This document shows, one piece after another, positions 1 to 10,312 of a stretch of DNA of 64,000 nt (positions are counted from its first letter, which is position 1; the number at the start of each line of letters is the position of its first letter). The stretch is from Gonatopus flavifemur. Taxonomy: Eukaryota; Arthropoda; Insecta; Hymenoptera; Dryinidae. Under the pieces are notes generated by a model. It saw only the letters and a program-made list of their open reading frames with translations. It made no database searches and was not told the DNA's origin. Both the position numbers and the translations under genes were made by a program. Location of the stretch: positions 25,748,001 through 25,812,000 of the forward strand of contig JAFFJZ010000002.1 of assembly GCA_018340375.1 (NCBI GenBank), in the 5' to 3' direction.

Positions 1-20
1 GACAATTCTGTTTTTTTTAG

Positions 21-144
21 GCTACAAATCTTCTGAAAAAAGCTGAGGGTGTTGTGACATTAACAGTGTGCAATCCTAATCAAAGCAAAGTTGCCAAAGA
101 AGAAGAAGAGATCGCAAAAGGAGGTGGGAAACCTCCAGAAAAAG
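21..144 (+). CDS. Exon of multi-PDZ scaffold gene (INAD/PATJ-like), end of an upstream PDZ domain
   Basis: First visible exon of a gene that enters from the left edge. It is preceded by a pyrimidine-rich acceptor ending TTTTTTTTAG and followed by donor GTGAAT. The open frame starts GCT ACA AAT and ends with one leftover base (phase 1). It encodes the last alpha-helix and beta-strand of a PDZ domain (residues ATNLLKKAEGVVTLTVCNPN), then a charged linker (KEEEEIAKGGGKPPEK). PDZ domains bind C-terminal tails of membrane proteins. The combined protein resembles insect INAD (phototransduction scaffold) or PATJ/MPDZ; I cannot decide between them without a search. The 5' part of the gene lies outside the window. 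Confidence 0.85.
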
Positions 145-873
145 GTGAATTCCTTTCCTCTTAAACATTCGTCCTTTTAGAAATCTATTTCATCTCAAAT
201 GAAATATGACTGCATACACAGAGCAATAGTAAATGAATAGCAATATTGGAGACAAAACATTCATGATTAATCGAATAATGGATAGTTATAAACTTATAAT
301 AAATTATTCTTCAAATTCTCAGAAGTATTTTTCATGACAAAAACTGTTATATGGTTTATCAAATAATTAGAATAACCTTCAATACTCAGTCCTTCCTCAA
401 CTGTTGAAATAGTGATTCCTGACTATTTTACCCTCTAAGTACGAAAATCAGACATAATCTGAACGTAATTCAAATGTTTACAACTTTATGTGAGTGAAAC
501 AATGGATAAACTATTCAATAATAATTCATGAGCATCCTATCGAATTATTATAAGCATCTTTTCTTGCGAGAATATTTCTTTGAAACATCTTATAAATTCC
601 TGGAAGATGCTTCTTATACCATAGAAAATAAGAGTTTGAAGATTTCATTGTGCTAAACAAATGAAATAGTTCTTTAATTTTTCTAAATATTTTGTACAAG
701 ATTCGTTTCAGAATGTAGAGTGCATAATTACACATTTCGACGTGTAATAATTGCTATTATACACATATTTCTCTTTCTTGTCCTGTGTGCATTGCATAGG
801 GAATTGTTAATAGATCTATAACGATATCAAAAATTAGACAGATATTTACATTATTGTTTGATTTGTATTCCAG
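145..873 (+). other. Intron of the PDZ gene
   Basis: A 729-bp AT-rich intron with donor GTGAAT and acceptor TTTGTATTCCAG. Around 545-640 it carries AAGCATCTT/AAGATGCTT words resembling the AAGATATCTT repeat family found elsewhere in the window. No other feature seen. Confidence 0.8.
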
Positions 874-1037
874 TCGTTGAAAAACCAAAGGAACCAGAAA
901 AGCCAAAAGAACCGGAACCGCCGGCGGATCCAAAGACTGGCCCAATAAAACCCGGAACCAATACAACGATAGAATTTCCCAAAGAGAAGGACAAAGCAAT
1001 CGGATTCACGATATCAGGCGGTTCAGATACTCCAAGT
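874..1037 (+). CDS. PDZ scaffold exon: proline/lysine linker and start of PDZ domain
   Basis: 164-nt exon between acceptor TTCCAG and donor GTAAGT. It completes the split codon from the preceding exon and ends in phase 0. It encodes a repetitive linker (VEKPKEPEKPKEPEPPADP) and the first strands of a PDZ domain, TTIEFPKEKDKAIGFTISGG, where IGFTI takes the place of the GLGF carboxylate-binding loop. The following residues SDTPS match the usual position of the beta2-beta3 turn. Confidence 0.9.
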
Positions 1038-1235
1038 GTAAGTGTGGGAAACAATACCCTCAATTTTCTATTTTGTTCATCCGAATGAATGCTATTTTCC
1101 ATGTGAGCTTGGTCACAATGAAAATTGTTCATTTTTGAGAGCATAGATTGCCTATTGAAATGAGGCATTTTTGAGATATCCATGAAATCAAATCACTCGC
1201 ACATGTACTACATACGGTTGTAATTCTTTTCTCAG

Positions 1236-1391
1236 AATGGTATTTTCATCTTGGAAGTCTTTCCTGACGGAGCAGCTGGTAAGGATGGTCGTTTGCAGTA
1301 TGGGGACCAGATCATTGATTTCTGCAACGAAAGCTTTAAAGCGATAGAACATGAAAAAGCAAGAGCATCCGTACTGAAAGCTCCAACAACA
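1236..1391 (+). CDS. PDZ scaffold exon: core of penultimate PDZ domain
   Basis: 156-nt exon, exactly 52 codons, acceptor TTTTCTCAG and donor GTGAGT. It encodes NGIFILEVFPDGAAGKDG, the GDQI motif (QYGDQIIDFC) and the C-terminal helix (HEKARASVLKAP). The order G-A-A..DGRL..GDQI is the hallmark of INAD/PATJ/MPDZ-class PDZ domains. Introns 1038-1235 and 1392-1469 are short and unremarkable. Confidence 0.92.
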
Positions 1392-1469
1392 GTGAGTTGA
1401 TTGCAGATGCAATAATATTCTACCTTCAATCAGAACAATTTTCTACCGGTCTGTGTTCTTCTCTTACAG

Positions 1470-1604
1470 ATCGTTATGGTTGTACGGCGAGAGGAAAAAC
1501 CTCCAGAAGAATTTGAAGTTGAACTTCAGAAGAAATCTGGAAAAGGTGCCGGACTCTGTTTAACAGGATTCAAGAGTGGAAAAGGGGCTTACGTGTCAGA
1601 TTTG
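1470..1604 (+). CDS. PDZ scaffold exon: start of last PDZ domain
   Basis: 135-nt exon, 45 codons, acceptor TCTCTTACAG and donor GTAATT. It finishes the previous PDZ domain (IVMVVRREE) and begins the last one (FEVELQKKSGKGAGLCLTGF). The binding loop is AGLCL. The spacing FxVxLxKKxGKxxGLxL recalls the last PDZ domain of INAD as I know that family, which is why an INAD-like protein is favoured slightly over PATJ. Confidence 0.9.
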
Positions 1605-2012
1605 GTAATTCCGTGTAGTCATTCATTCCTTTCGAAGTCGTATGAGAATCTTGGAATGATTCTTGTGTTAAATGTGTTTAAAATTGTATACAAATATGCC
1701 TCGATCGAGTGCCTCTTGCTAAAAATAGCAGAAATGGACAGGAAATTGTTGTCGGGCTTTGAATGGTTTCTTTCACAAGTAATCCAGGCAAAAACTGACA
1801 AACTTTCTACCCAGTTTGGCTTGGAGTCACTGAATTGTAACATCCTGTCAAAACCTGGCAGGGAAATTTTCGTCAGTCTTTAAATGGATATCGCAATCTG
1901 TGAAATTCAAATATAACCTACCGAAAAAGATGCTGTCAGTTCTGGATAGGATATTCCGAAACGGTAACTCCGGATCAAATTTTCTGACCGGTTCTGTCTA
2001 GCGTTTTAGCAG

Positions 2013-2098
2013 GCCCTAACAGCCCTCGGGGATTCTTGAAACGTTCTAAGAACGTTCGGATGTGTTATAAACGTCCAACGAATTTTGTGCTGTCTGGA
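2013..2098 (-). repeat. GAACGTTC-word repeat, copy 1
   Basis: Starts CCCTAACAGC and continues with AACGTTCTAAGAACGTTC and AACGTCCAACGAA, ending GTGCTGTCTGG. The same order of words occurs in inverted orientation at 32203-32318, so this is an interspersed repeat and not chance. Its right end reads, on the minus strand, CCAGACAGCACAAAA, matching the CCCANNYARCAC terminal group. Confidence 0.65.
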
Positions 2099-2468
2099 GG
2101 TATCAAAACGTTCAATTACACATTGAATCGAACAGAAATAGGTTTATCCACACTTGATGTGAATCATTGAAGGAATACAAATTGATTATTTGATCGTTTT
2201 GATATGTATTTGATTGTAAGTCTCCGTAATTCCCAACATCTTTGATTCATCGTGAAAAATTTCTATGGAAACCTTTAAATATATATGGTGAAGAGATTAA
2301 ACTCGTAGATGGATTAGGAATTTCCTATTCTCATCAGAAAATTAGAATTTTCAGTAAAATTCATGGTAAATTTAGTGAAACAAGAAGCGCATAGTTAACA
2401 GATAACGTCACAATCCGCTCTTAATGTTTACAATTTTGTAAGAATTGGGTCATCTTGACTTTGCTGTA

Positions 2469-2718
2469 CACTGAGAAAAAGAAACATGACTGTGCAGCGT
2501 TCAAACAGTAATGATTCATGTCCAAAAGGAATTTCAAATTAGTCCTCACTAGATGCTCGCCAGATATCACCTGTTTGCGTCCAGAACGTACTCAGTAATG
2601 CCTTGGATGCGAATTGTTTATGTTTGGCCAGCATCTAGTGATAGCTAGTTTGAAATTTCTTTTGGACATGAATTATCACTGTCTGAACGCTGCACAATTA
2701 TGTTTCTTTTTCTCAGTG
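2469..2718. mobile_element. Palindromic MITE, TIR CACTGAGAAAA, TA duplication
   Basis: The left end CACTGAGAAAAAGAAACATG and the right end CATAATTG..CTTTTTCTCAGTG are reverse complements through at least 55 bp. That stretch includes TGCAGCGTTCA and the TCCAAAAGGAATTTCAAA block. TA sits on both sides (2467-2468 and 2719-2720). It lies in an intron of the PDZ gene. Confidence 0.85.
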
Positions 2719-2822
2719 TACTAATATGACATATGTAACACAAGATCATGTCTCAAGTTCACTCCATTATTCTCAATTATCATTGTATTTCGTAAACAGG
2801 AATGACTTATTTTATTTTGTAG

Positions 2823-2993
2823 TTACCCGGTGGTAGTGCCATAGAGAGTGGAAAAATTTGCAAAGGTGATCGCGTTGTAGCGATCGGTGGACAAGACATG
2901 CGCGAAGCGCCTGTTGAGGATATTGCCGTGCATGTAAAAGTGTCAAATCCAGTGCAATTGAAACTTGCCAGGTACAAGTCCGCTAAGCAATGA
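2823..2993 (+). CDS. Last coding exon of the PDZ scaffold gene
   Basis: Acceptor ATTTTGTAG at 2822. 57 codons including the TGA stop at 2991-2993. It encodes LPGGSAIESGKICKGDRVVA, then GGQDMREAPVEDIAVHV and a short basic tail KLARYKSAKQ. This completes the final PDZ domain, with GDRVV in the place of the usual GDxI strand, so the protein ends just after its last PDZ domain, as in INAD. Together the five visible coding exons give 249 residues. Confidence 0.9.
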   Translation, partial: LPGGSAIESGKICKGDRVVAIGGQDMREAPVEDIAVHVKVSNPVQLKLARYKSAKQ

Positions 2994-3089
2994 CAGGTAA
3001 ATATGAGAAACTCATCTTCTCGGAGAATAGTTACGGTATAGCAAATTAAAATAACAACCTCAATAGTAATAGTTAAGACCATACCGGTA

Positions 3090-3313
3090 CACTGAAAAAA
3101 ATGTTTTCTAACCCAATAAATAGATTATTTGTCTTGTATCCATAGCATATTCTTTGGGATTCATGGAAAAATATTTAATAAAATCAAATAATCGAATGCT
3201 TGTCCCAAATGAATTGGTGTTCTAAAAAAATGATTTATTCGCTACAAGTAATCAATTTTTGCATCCAATGAAATTGAATATTCAATTTCTGCAAATAAAT
3301 ATTTTTTCTAGTG
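3090..3313. mobile_element. Degenerate CACTGAAAA MITE
   Basis: Left end TA|CACTGAAAAAAATGTTTT, right end AAATATTTTTTCTAGTG|TA. The ends are inverted copies and TA flanks both sides; the interior palindrome is poor, suggesting an old copy. It carries AATAAA at 3115-3120. Confidence 0.6.
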
Positions 3314-3621
3314 TAGTTGAGTTCTTGATTTTGAAAACTTATTGTTGTCCTAAAACGATTACATTGTTAGCATCATTGGTCGATTGATACTGTCCTTTGA
3401 TAATCCGATTTAATCATCAGAACAAATATCAGTGATCAAGGGACAAGTAGGAGTTTTTCACAATATCATAGCATATTTCGTAAAACTTGTAGGAAATATC
3501 TCTCCAAACTGTTTGAAAATTCACTCATTTTTACAGGCTGCACACCCCAGTGGAAATGTTGGATAGATTCGGATACAAAAATAAAATTGATACGGATAGA
3601 AATGCAATCCAATTTCATCCT

Positions 3622-3875
3622 ACACAGAAAAAAAGTTGTCTTCATTCCACGCCCATTATCTCATAATATAACGAAAACAATATTCGTCTTTTCCGAAATA
3701 CATTTGCTTGGAATCTGAAGAATATTGTTCCAGTTCAAGAGAAATTTGAAACCTAAATTTGAACCGAAACAATATTCTCTTGATACAAATCAAATGTATT
3801 GGGGACAAGTCAAATATTGTTTTCGTTATATATGAGACAATGAGTGTGTAATCAGAACAACTTTTTTTCTGTGTA
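3622..3875. mobile_element. Palindromic MITE, TIR CACAGAAAAAAAGTTG
   Basis: TA|CACAGAAAAAAAGTTGT at the left mirrors ACAACTTTTTTTCTGTG|TA at the right. Internal arms CGAAAACAATATTCGTC and GTTTTCGTTATATATGAG also pair. It is related to the cleaner copy at 34809-35011, which shares the CATATATAACGAA segment. The listed coordinates include the TA on both sides. Confidence 0.8.
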
Positions 3876-4051
3876 TTTTATTCGATTTTAACCTATTTTT
3901 TCATCATTTCCATCAGGGCAGTAATTTTTCCGAAGAATTCTTACTTGTCCTTTCACAACAACATTCTCTCAGTGTACTACCGAATAGAATCAGCATCTTA
4001 AGATCTCATAATATTGTCCATAACGTTACTAATGACCCCACTCTTTTTCAG

Positions 4052-5299
4052 GGTTCTGCGGGCGGAACTCTAAACGTGTGTCTCCAAGAAAAAAGATTAC
4101 CTTGTAGGCACCGTGGGAACTAGTGTGATACAAATAATTATATCTTAGATCTTAAGCTATTGTTAATAGGTGAAAAATATTTGAGCCAAACAATTTATTT
4201 GATAATATTTAATGATACTGAAATAATGAAGAATCTCTTTAAAAGATTCCTCGCATGAATTATTTGTTCTAATGATCGAGATACAATTGAAATATTACAA
4301 ATACATAATACCTAGACATGAGCATAACATTGAAATAGAGAAGACGGAGATATGGAATGATAATTCGTCTCCATCTTGACTTTTACTCTTAGAGGTCTAT
4401 CAATCAAGTTGATTTTAAGAAGCGAATAATATATTTCATTCGATGTTTAGCAGAACTAATAGGGGAAGAAATCGTCTGATTTTATTTATGAAAATTCCGT
4501 CTATTGTCTGATAATTATTGAAAGACAAGTAGATAATTAGTATTACTCTCCCTATTATTGTGTATGATATATTGCGTAAATTATATACATACATATATAA
4601 ATACACACATACACACACAAAGCGCATGATCATAAATATAGTTATTCTAGATAAAATGGCGTATACGCCTCTGTAGAAAATTATATTATTATCATTACCG
4701 AGCATCATTGTTAAACACAATACAGAGAAGAGATGATCATTATAATGCATAGGAAATCCCATGATTCTTCTAAACATTGAATGATGTACAGGCTCTCATC
4801 CGAAGAACATGTAATTCTCCACATTTGCTATAGAAAAACAGATAAGTGAGAAAAAATTCATGAATACTTAGTATGTATATATTAGATTGGAAATTCATCA
4901 CTTATGAATTCACTACATCAATTCGCTACACTATATTCTAAAAGATACGTATTATAGATTGTTTTTTATTTATTACTGAGATATTCTATTATATAAGCGA
5001 TGAGGATTTATAAATTATCTAACTATCTCTCAACTAAAACTTTTTCATATAATTTCTGTGAGTATTTTGGGATTGGATATACAGGGTGTCTTGAAATTTG
5101 CATATAATGAAAAACAATGTGATTCACAAAAAATTGGATTTTAATAGAAAAAGAAGATCGTGAATTTTGAGACACTTTGTGTGTATATTGAATGCCTTCA
5201 CAGTGTTTTTGAACAGTTCATGTTGAAGGATACAGAATTGTTTTTGTTTTTCAAACATGAGTAGCTGAGATATTCTATCCTAATGATATACTAGTCATT
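4052..5299. other. Gene-poor AT-rich stretch; possible 3'UTR exon at its start
   Basis: It begins with the possible terminal noncoding exon of the PDZ gene (from 4052, GGTTCTGCGGGCGG, locally GC-richer). A (CA/TA)n microsatellite lies at about 4582-4620. TA|CAGGGTGTC at 5078-5088 looks like one end of a CAGGGTGTC-type mariner element related to the one at 29156-31177. No ORF here looks coding. Confidence 0.5.
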
Positions 5300-5300
5300 T

Positions 5301-5390
5301 ATACATACATTTAAATGTACATACATTCATATATACATACATACATACAAACATACAAACATTCATACATACATACATAAATACATGCAT
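5301..5390. repeat. ACAT-type microsatellite
   Basis: Repeated ATAC/ACAT/AAAC tetranucleotides with interruptions over about 90 bp. Confidence 0.85.
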
Positions 5391-5677
5391 CAAATGAAAT
5401 ATTTCAGAAGGGAGGAATATTAATAATGACCTATAGGTTATATATTTTATTTAAGAATCATCATCATCATTTCCATTAGCATATTCAGTATTATTCATTC
5501 AAGGTTCAGGAGAATAAACTTTATTCAGTGTTAGAGGGCTCGATAAAATTAGAAATATTTCTCAAAAACGAATACAGTATCGTCACTATCTTTCAAAATT
5601 GTAAGACGAGTGTGGTGAAGTAATTGTGAATTATCGTGAGTTGAATACGTATGAGATGATTGAAAATAATTTCAATA

Positions 5678-6724
5678 AGGTAACTGTGGGTTGTATCGGC
5701 CACTTAAGGTCACTCCCTCGTACACCAAGAATTTTGAATACTCAGTTGAATATTTCAATCATTTAACGATTATAGTGTGATTTCTTATACATTATTATAA
5801 CAGAATTTCCATTCGAATGAACTCTGAATACACAGATTTATTCTTAGTAATCGCCAAAATAAAAAATTCTTTGATGTTGCGAATATCGGCCGGTCGCTGA
5901 TCATTCCAGTCACCATGAGATGGGGTTTTTAGCCAGCAATTGATAAATACATTTCTTATTGGAATATAAAGAAATTTATTGATGCAGGATGAATTATTTG
6001 GCTGTCTATTTACATTTTTCATCAGCATTTGAATTTTTCTAATCATAATAAAATCTTGTAGGGTCGATTGTGGAATATTGAATGATTTGCTTGCTTGTTG
6101 TATGGATGATCCATTTTGTACAGCTGCAATAGCTTTTTTCAAATCGTCTATAGAATATTGTAATCTTTTGAATGCCGTTTCCTTCAAAACATACATGTTT
6201 TAGTATCCGTTTTGATTTTCATTGATTGCCAAAAACACATGCGTTTGAAAGTTGGAAATGTAAATCAACACCTGGCCGATACAATCAACGGGTTTGTGAG
6301 TTTTGCAAACTCAAACATTTTTTCATTAATGTGAAACTTTCATTTCGTCAATGACAAAAAATGATTTGCAGAATGAATTATGTTGAACGGCCTGATTTAT
6401 TGCATCGTATGTTGATTTGGAGAATTGCCAAAAGCGATCATGATATCTTATTCAAACGTACTTACTTTCCAGTCTTCGAGGTTAAGACCGTTTGTGTTGA
6501 CAATTTTTTATATTTAGGGACGCAAGTCACCTTTTTGACAAAAACAATTTTCTATTCAAGCAGGAATACAAGCCATTTATAACTTTTACTTTCATTTTCT
6601 TGAAACATCGAAGAGTTATCCTGCGTTGTTTAGTTCGTTATGTGAATTTCGCAGTGTTCAAGAAAAATTTATGAAAATAGTGGCCGATAATAACCAATGA
6701 GGTTGATACAACCCACAGTTACCT
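5678..6724 (-). mobile_element. Degraded pogo-like transposon with TA duplication
   Basis: The left end AGGTAACTGTGGGTTGTATC (from 5678) is repeated exactly as its reverse complement at the right end (6705-6724), and TA flanks both sides (5676-5677, 6725-6726). A subterminal CGGCCAC/GTGGCCGAT motif occurs next to both ends and again internally near 6271-6281. The element is 1047 bp, too short for a full transposase, and carries one relic ORF. Confidence 0.75.
5795..6196 (-). pseudogene. Relic transposase fragment with psq-type helix-turn-helix
   Basis: 133-codon ORF, ATG at 6196. Residues about 12-50 (YSIDDLKKAIAAVQNGSSIQ followed by QASKSFNIPQSTLQDF) fit the pipsqueak-type helix-turn-helix that begins pogo/Tigger transposases and binds the element's TIR. 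After that no CENP-B second helix-turn-helix and no DDE catalytic motif can be seen, so the gene is truncated or eroded. It lies inside the TIR-bounded element 5678-6724. Confidence 0.65.
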
Positions 6725-6726
6725 TA

Positions 6727-7552
6727 TGTATCGAATATGAACACACAACTTTGCTCGAAATGGATCATGATTTTCCCCTGATCGCACATAATATCGCTGT
6801 AATATTATACCACAAAATTCCTAGAATATTATATGTCCGCCCTGTTAAATATTATAGGAATATTATTTTTTCATTAAATCGCTCGTTTGATTAAAAATTG
6901 AGGACAATATACATATTTTTATTTCGTATTAAACTCAAATTAAATAAAAAAAAATATGTGATTTTATAAATAAAAGAATAATGGATATTAATATTCCAGG
7001 AACTTTCTGGTATAATACTTTGATAATATTATAGGGAGTTTATGTGCTATTAGGATCAGTGAAAAATCTAATGAAAATACTTTATTTAAATCTCATGATA
7101 TACTACTTTGACTGATATGAACCATAGATGAAAGACGTGCAATTTCTCAATTTCCACATCTGACGAAAATGATCGTGTTTGATTGTGGGTTAATACGGTA
7201 ATTAATAGGTACGACGGATAGTTGGCAGTATCGATACTTTATTGAAAGTACAAACATCTAGTTTCTTTGAATTTTTATGCAGTATCGATTCAAAGTTGAT
7301 ACATATTTTATACAAATTCATCGGTGCTGTCAATATCGTTGATTCCTAGTAATTATTTGTATGCGGAAGAATTAGATATAATGATATATAATCACATACG
7401 ATCAGATATGATTATATATATGAACAGATATTATGAAATTAAAATGTATAAAGCTGAATGTGTAATCATATTTGATCCTCTCTGAGGTATTCATATGGAA
7501 TTCAGATGAAACTGTGTAGAATTATACGGGATGATATCTGGATCCTTCACTC
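6727..7552. other. AT-rich spacer
   Basis: No gene, repeat end or RNA signal recognised, apart from short ATAT/GATATAT runs at about 7378-7425. Confidence 0.5.
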
Positions 7553-7771
7553 CCCACACAGCACTCGTTGTCTAAAAGATATCTTGAGGAATAATTAAGA
7601 ACAATGCAAGAAGTCTTATGCAACATGAATGGACATCTTTCAGAAGTCTCAAAGTGTTCTTATTTCTGAAAGATATCTCCAAGAACGTTTTCAGAAACCT
7701 TTTAGAAATTTCTGGAAGATGTATTTTGATCATTTCTGAAAATATCTTTCAGGTAACGAGTGCTGTGTGGG
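7553..7771. mobile_element. AAGATATCTT-word MITE, TIR CCCACACAGCACTCGTT
   Basis: Left CCCACACAGCACTCGTTGTC and right GTAACGAGTGCTGTGTGGG are inverted. The interior holds several degenerate AGATATCTT/AAAGATATCTCC words and the family marker GTCTTATGCAACA. Sister copies are listed at 10735, 16785, 17975 and 26280. Confidence 0.75.
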
Positions 7772-7815
7772 TTGTGACTCCTTCATATAGGAGTCAGAAA
7801 TTCTCATTGGACTCT

Positions 7816-8321
7816 TACACTGAGAGAAACAAATTTTCGGGAACAATGAAATATTTAGTTGAATAGTCGCAACAAAATACTCAGTCGATTTGAATAAAGT
7901 TTCATCGAATTAACTAAATATTTGTTCGATTGAAAGAAACATTTCATATCGTATAGAATATTTTTTGAATCCCTGGTTAAAAAATCCATTGAATCTGACA
8001 AATGAAATTCAATGAGATTTGGTCAGAACATTGTCCAAGTTTAATCGTAATTTAGTGATATCTGGCCAGATTTAACGAGATTCACATGGAAGTTCTGACC
8101 AAATCTCATTGAAAAATTACCGATGAGATTTGATCAGAACATTGTCCACGTTTAATTGTAATTTAATGAGAATTGGTCAGAATCAATGGGTTCTTTTAAC
8201 CTGGAATAAGAATGGGTATTTAATTAATTCAGGAGAACTTCATTCAAATTACCTGATTATTTTTTTGTGACTATTCGATTAAATATTTTATCATTTTCGG
8301 AAATTTTTTCCCTCAGTATAC
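7816..8321. mobile_element. CACTGAGAGAAA MITE interrupted by a second MITE
   Basis: The left arm begins TACACTGAGAGAAACAAATT. It pairs with the right arm ending GAAATTTTTTCCCTCAGTATA, and ATTTAGTTGAATAGTC pairs with GACTATTCGATTAAAT. The palindrome is broken near its middle by the element at 7972-8204. Confidence 0.7.
7972..8204. mobile_element. Nested MITE, TIR CCTGGTTAAAA
   Basis: CCTGGTTAAAAAATCC at the left mirrors GGTTCTTTTAACCTGG at the right. Inside, GAGATTTGGTCAGAACATTG is repeated directly (about 8008 and 8124) and once inverted (about 8092). It lies inside the 7816-8321 element and is therefore the younger insertion. Confidence 0.7.
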
Positions 8322-9460
8322 ATTAGAGATGGGTAATATTTACGATATTCATATTTTTATAAGTGAAATGTGTCAAGTTTCAATCGAAATTTCATAAAAG
8401 ATTTTTAGATACTAGATTACATATTGTACAACAAAATACTAATATCGTGAATATTGTCAATCTTTATATTATATTTGATGGAGTCATATTCGACAACACA
8501 AAATCATTCTCTCATTCATTCAGAAATGGGATGATTGAATCAAAATCAAGAACAAGAAATATAAAAAAGTGTATAGATCATATATCAGAGTTTATATGTA
8601 GATTCAGTATGAATAGTCTAGGTATGGGATATGTAAAAGCAAGTCCATAAACTCTTACATGTGATGTATATGAACGATGTGCGATATGCAACCTTTCTTA
8701 AGATTTTTGTATAAAAAATCTTTACCGAAAAAATATCGCATGTCATTAATCTGTGTATATTTCTGTTCACGAGTGAGATCATTCATAGCAAGCACTAAGG
8801 TGTTTTCTTACATGTATTCTTCAGGGAGATGAGAATGAGTGAGATCACCTGTGTCTAAAATTACATTTATGCGAGAAAATAATGATTTGTGCATCTGAAA
8901 ATAATCACTACATTGTAAAAAAAATATGGCAAGTTGGACCCCTTCATCGGAAGAAACTTGATTTCTCTCTGGATCCAAATCAGCGAAATATACTGAGAAG
9001 TACCGATTTTAGATTTAGAGAGTAAGTTTGTTAGTTTTTGACCAATGCTAGCGCAGCAAACATTCCAAATATCCGTTATGTTCTCTAAAAAGTATCAAAA
9101 AGCGTTCTAAAGCAGCGGTTTTTGAGATCTAGAAGTTATCAGGAAGTGATCTGAGTTGATTTTCTGATCGAAAGAGACACGAAAAAGACCTTCAAACACG
9201 ATACATTCATTATTTTTCTATTATTCCTCCCACTATCAAATACGTCAAAATTCATGAGGATGTTGTAATGATCAAGGCAGACATTCCAATAATTCTGAGA
9301 TGTAATTGATCCTCAACATGTTATACAAAAGTCTGCCGAGTACACATGAGTATAATATGATGAACAATACTCAAACCCTATTTGATGGGTTTTGCATACA
9401 TGGAAGATAGGAATGAGACTTGAGAAATATGAATTCTTCTTTTCCATAGAAATCCTGTCC
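8322..9460. other. AT-rich spacer with one hAT-like end
   Basis: TAGAGATGGGTAATATT at about 8325 resembles the hAT-like terminus seen at 10099, but no matching right end was found. No ORF here looks real. Confidence 0.4.
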
Positions 9461-9550
9461 ACCCAGATAACACAAGAGTTCTAAAAGAGATGTTCATGAA
9501 TTCATGGTATCCACTATGAGCACTTGTATTATTCTTGTGCTATCTGGGTA
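9461..9550. mobile_element. Short MITE, TIR CCCAGATARCACAAG
   Basis: ACCCAGATAACACAAGAG at the left mirrors CTTGTGCTATCTGGGTA at the right; about 90 bp in all. It belongs to the CCCANNYARCAC terminal group. An (AT)n run follows at 9589-9609. Confidence 0.7.
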
Positions 9551-10098
9551 GTTTTTATACATTTACATGAAATATCAATGGGAATTCGATATATATATAT
9601 ATATATATAAGAACTGTAAAAAGAATCTGCCTTGGATCTCATAAAAATATTATAAAACTTTTTACATAACACAATCCATTGAATTTCAAAATATGATATT
9701 AATTTTAATAATGTACCCACTTTTCAATTCCAAGAATTTTTTTCTCAATTTTGATAATTAATTCCTCACAATTCAATTAAACATCCTGAAATTAAATAAT
9801 TCACATCGAATTTAAGAACTTTATTGAATTTGATATGGAGATATCAAATTTCAGAAGAGATTTTCTATTAAATTTAAGAATCTTTCCAACACAGTGTATT
9901 TCCGATGGAAGAAAATAGTTACTGTTTTCGAAGTCTCATTCTTCATTGAAGAGAACTTACCATTATAATGGAAGAAAAGAATCCCAAAATCAGAGGGAGA
10001 ATTTTCAAATTTATATATAATTGATATGCAATTCACTTTTCACGTTTAAACGTAAGTTGAATATAATTTTGAAAACTTTTCCTATTAAAAGTGTCAAT
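9551..10098. other. AT-rich spacer
   Basis: (AT)n microsatellite at 9589-9609. Otherwise no supported feature. Confidence 0.5.
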
Positions 10099-10241
10099 TA
10101 GAGATGGGCGATACGTATCGATATCGATACGTTTCTATAGAATTTATATCTAATTTAAATACATTTCAATAAAATTGGGATAAAAACTTGATACTTGTTT
10201 TATAGAAACGTATCGATATCGATACGCATCGCCCACCTCTG
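10099..10241. mobile_element. hAT-like palindromic MITE with perfect 8-bp duplication
   Basis: The ends TAGAGATGGGCGATACG and CGCATCGCCCACCTCTG are inverted, each followed inward by the self-complementary core CGTATCGATATCGATACG. GTGTCAAT stands immediately outside both ends (10091-10098 and 10242-10249), the 8-bp target duplication typical of hAT transposons. No coding capacity. Confidence 0.85.
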
Positions 10242-10276
10242 GTGTCAATGTTTCTCATAGAAACAATATCTAATGG

Positions 10277-10312
10277 AGTGTAGTCTGTACATGGCACGTA
10301 CAGACTATACTA
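10277..10312. repeat. Short hairpin
   Basis: GTGTAGTCTGTAC and GTACAGACTATAC pair around a 7-9 nt loop. Its nature is unknown; it may be a tiny MITE relic. Confidence 0.5.

Larger units (their letters stand above)
1605..2822 (+). other. Intron of the PDZ gene, loaded with repeats
   Basis: A 1218-bp intron, the longest fully visible one in this gene. It contains a GAACGTTC-word repeat (about 2013-2098) and a palindromic CACTGAG MITE (2469-2718), both listed separately. The rest is AT-rich with no other signal seen. Confidence 0.8.
2994..4051 (+). other. Probable 3'UTR intron of the PDZ gene, containing two MITEs
   Basis: Two bases after the TGA stop lies CAG|GTAAAT (donor at 2997). Good acceptors follow at 3535-3536 (TCATTTTTACAG) and 4050-4051 (CTCTTTTTCAG). 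If used, the intron removes the MITEs at 3090-3313 and 3622-3875. If it is not used, the nearest AATAAA is at 3115-3120, inside the first MITE. A lone CTCAGTGTA element end lies near 3970. Confidence 0.4.

Noticed and set aside
858..1088. 76-codon ORF starting MICIPVVEKPKEP
   Set aside because: It is the PDZ-gene exon 874-1037 read through its splice sites; start and end lie in introns.
851..1183. Minus-strand 110-codon ORF with SFGFSGSFGFS repeats
   Set aside because: Antisense shadow of the proline/lysine linker of the PDZ gene.
1476..1883. 135-codon ORF
   Set aside because: Only 1470-1604 is coding; the rest is read-through of the donor GTAATT into intron.
7816..8321. CRISPR-like array because of repeated GAGATTTGGTCAGAAC
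   Set aside because: Only two direct and one inverted imperfect copies inside a nested MITE, in a eukaryotic genome; no regular spacers.
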